Shown: piece by piece, positions 62,208 through 64,000 of the stretch
How positions within the stretch are numbered: the stretch's first letter is position 1
Layout: the number at the start of each line of letters is the position of its first letter
The notes under the pieces: model-generated
Told to the model about the DNA's origin: nothing
What the model saw: only the letters and a program-made list of their open reading frames with translations
Database searches by the model: none
Program-made: the position numbers and the translations under genes
DNA from: Dolomedes plantarius
Taxonomy: Eukaryota > Arthropoda > Arachnida > Araneae > Dolomedidae
Direction: 5' to 3'
DNA: 64,000 nucleotides
Assembly (NCBI GenBank): GCA_907164885.2
Contig: OU015503.1
Coordinates: forward strand, 126,877,764 to 126,941,763

Positions 62208-64000
62208 TTATTCTGATACGAAAATTCCGTTGCAGAATTTCTCTAGCGTTGCTTTCACAACCGGCTCTGTAAAAGGATCCGCCAGATTTTCAGAACTCTT
62301 TACATGTTGAAGTACAAGTTCTGCTACGAACATACTGTCGAACGAAATGGTAGCGTATATCAATATGTTTAGTGCGAGAGTTCTCGATACTCGATCTAGA
62401 AAAATCAACAGCAGCACGATTATCGCAGTACATGTCACAATCCTGAATTTCTAAGTTAAGTTTGGGATCACTCAGTACATTTCTAATCCGGACCAAGTCC
62501 TTTGATTTTTCTGAGAGCAAGATATACTCCGCTTCCATTGTTGGCAGCGATACGGATCTTTGTTTGAAGGTCTTCCAACTGATAGGTACTTTATCCAAGT
62601 AAACAATGCATCCACCCATCGACACACGGTCATCACGGTCCGACGCGTGGTCGGCAACATTGTATCCTAGAATTCTCCCCTTATTTATGTTTGATAGATT
62701 CAATTTGTATTTTCTAGTATAATTAAGTAACCAAGAACTTTGAGTAGTGCTTTCCAATTCTTTAGACCTGGATTTTCTTAGTCTTGTGATAATATATTAA
62801 CTGCATATGCAATGTCTGGACGAGTCCTATTGGCTATAAATGCTAAACTTCCGATTAGGTTTCTATAAGGTATATTTTTCATTTTGATTCTTTCTTCATT
62901 TTTAGGGCAATCATTTTTCGAAAAATTTAGTCCTTTTACAATTGGGAGGGACACTATCGGCACTACGAATTTTTCAGTGAACTTCTTAAATACATCTTCA
63001 ATATAACTTTGTTGATGTATTACTAATTTTCCATTTATCTTTTCAAATTCAATGCCTAATAATTTTTTGACTTCCCCGAGAACTGTATCAAAATTTTCTG
63101 AAATTCAAAAATATTACTTAGAATAATATTATTAATCTGAATTTCAAAAATATTACTTAGCTTGTTTACCATTTGGTCAATGTCACTTTGGGATTTTCGA
63201 AAAGGAACGACATCATCCATATAAATTAGCAACACCATGTTCTTTCATGTATATACTCCATTATACCAGTCCAATTTTTCCAATTTGAGATCTTTTAGTG
63301 CTTTTTCGATTTCTAAAAAGCACTCCCATCTAGATTGGTGCAATGCATAAAAAGCTATTTCAAATCGGCAGACCTTATTTGAACCTTCCTTGAAACCTTT
63401 AGATTGGGTCATACAAATCATCTCCGTTAAGTGGGTGTACAAATAGGATATTTTACATCTAGTTGCCAACTAATCCATCATAGAGGACAAATAAAAATTG
63501 CAAAGAAAATTCTAATTATTACAAAGTTTATAACCGGGCTGTAAATGTCTTCGTAATCAATGCCCTTCTTTTGCCTGAAGCCTTGGGCAACCAGTCTAGC
63601 TTTGTATTTTACGATTTCATTCGATTGGTTTTTCTTTACTGTAAATACCCACCTGTTTCCAATAATTCTAATCCTTTTTGGTTTCTCTACAAGCATCCAT
63701 ACATATCTGTTCTATACCATTTTAATCTCCTCGGTCATTGTTTCTTCCCATCTCTTGGCTTCCTTTGACTTAACAGCTTCCTCAAAGCTTTCAGGAATCT
63801 GAATTTCTACCAAGTTTGCTTTTTCAATCTCCTTGTTCTTTTCTTCCTCACCTACTTTCCCCATATATCTATTCTTACCACTAAAGTTAAAATGGTCTTT
63901 ATCCAACTCTAAATTGTTAGCTTTACAATGCTTCTGTATATCATTATTTGATAGGAACTTGGTGTTGGTATTTTCGATGTTATAACAGATATCCACACAA
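62208..64000 (-). pseudogene. Ty1/copia pol: RT and RNase H, frameshifted
   Basis: Minus-strand fragments in order from the window edge: SFEEAVKSKEAKRWEETMTE (copia pre-RT linker), NRWVFTVKKN with YKARLVAQGF (fingers), YMDDVV (polymerase active-site block, usually YVDD), YRNLIGSLAFIANRTRPDIA (RT end), DRVSMGGCIVYLDKVPISWK, then TMEAEYILLSEKSKDL and NRAAVDFS, then KHIDIRYHFVR (RNase H). After a further frameshift comes ENLADPFTEPV (the ADxLTKP-like end). There are at least six frame breaks plus a ~40-bp in-frame tandem duplication at 63100-63160. Integrase and gag would lie beyond 64000. No LTR was identified. Confidence 0.8.

Overview
This window is nuclear DNA from an AT-rich animal genome, most likely an arthropod. 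The evidence is GT-AG introns, AATAAA poly(A) signals, an Rsf1-type splicing factor and a dense, diverse load of transposable elements (TEs): Tc1/mariner, pogo/Tigger, hAT, PIF/Harbinger, piggyBac, Merlin, Helitron, Ty3/gypsy, Ty1/copia and LINE. The element mixture looks arachnid-like, but that is an impression and the sequence does not prove it. Nothing bacterial or phage-like was seen.

Host genes are few. The clear one is a plus-strand splicing regulator (one RRM, an RGG/RS tail) with coding exons 7614-8065 and 15650-15668, separated by a 7.6-kb intron. It seems to share a divergent promoter region with a minus-strand gene whose first coding exon (5649-5823) encodes a membrane anchor. A second, unrecognised minus-strand gene is inferred at about 60.73-61.86 kb from splice sites with compatible reading phase. 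A small acidic plus-strand ORF with its own poly(A) signal lies at 59.8-60.1 kb.

Layout: 0-4 kb holds Merlin remains and a pogo element whose 3' terminus is split by a tandem-repeat hAT MITE. 4-16 kb holds the host genes. 16-19 kb holds LINE debris. 20-31 kb is a run of Harbinger, two Helitrons, two Tc1 elements, a degenerate multi-domain repeat gene, two mariner-type elements and a Harbinger MITE. 32-37.5 kb holds broken gypsy pol, piggyBac, hAT and Harbinger-like elements. 38.5-43 kb holds an ORF-bearing two-copy repeat and a second hAT MITE carrying a nested pogo. 43-46 kb holds an LTR-like unit and an intact Tc1 transposase. 46-52.4 kb holds hAT elements and three Helitrons. 53-56 kb holds a decayed gag/protease element between inverted LTR-like ends. 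57-61 kb holds a MADF exon, the second copy of the ORF-bearing repeat and the candidate genes. 62-64 kb holds a decayed copia pol running off the window.

Target-site duplications (TSDs) could be read directly for many elements: TA for pogo and Tc1, 8 bp for hAT, TTA or TAA for Harbinger, TTAA for a piggyBac-like MITE, and A^T insertion for Helitrons. These give the boundaries and the nesting order. Family names come from remembered motifs and element ends; no database search was run.
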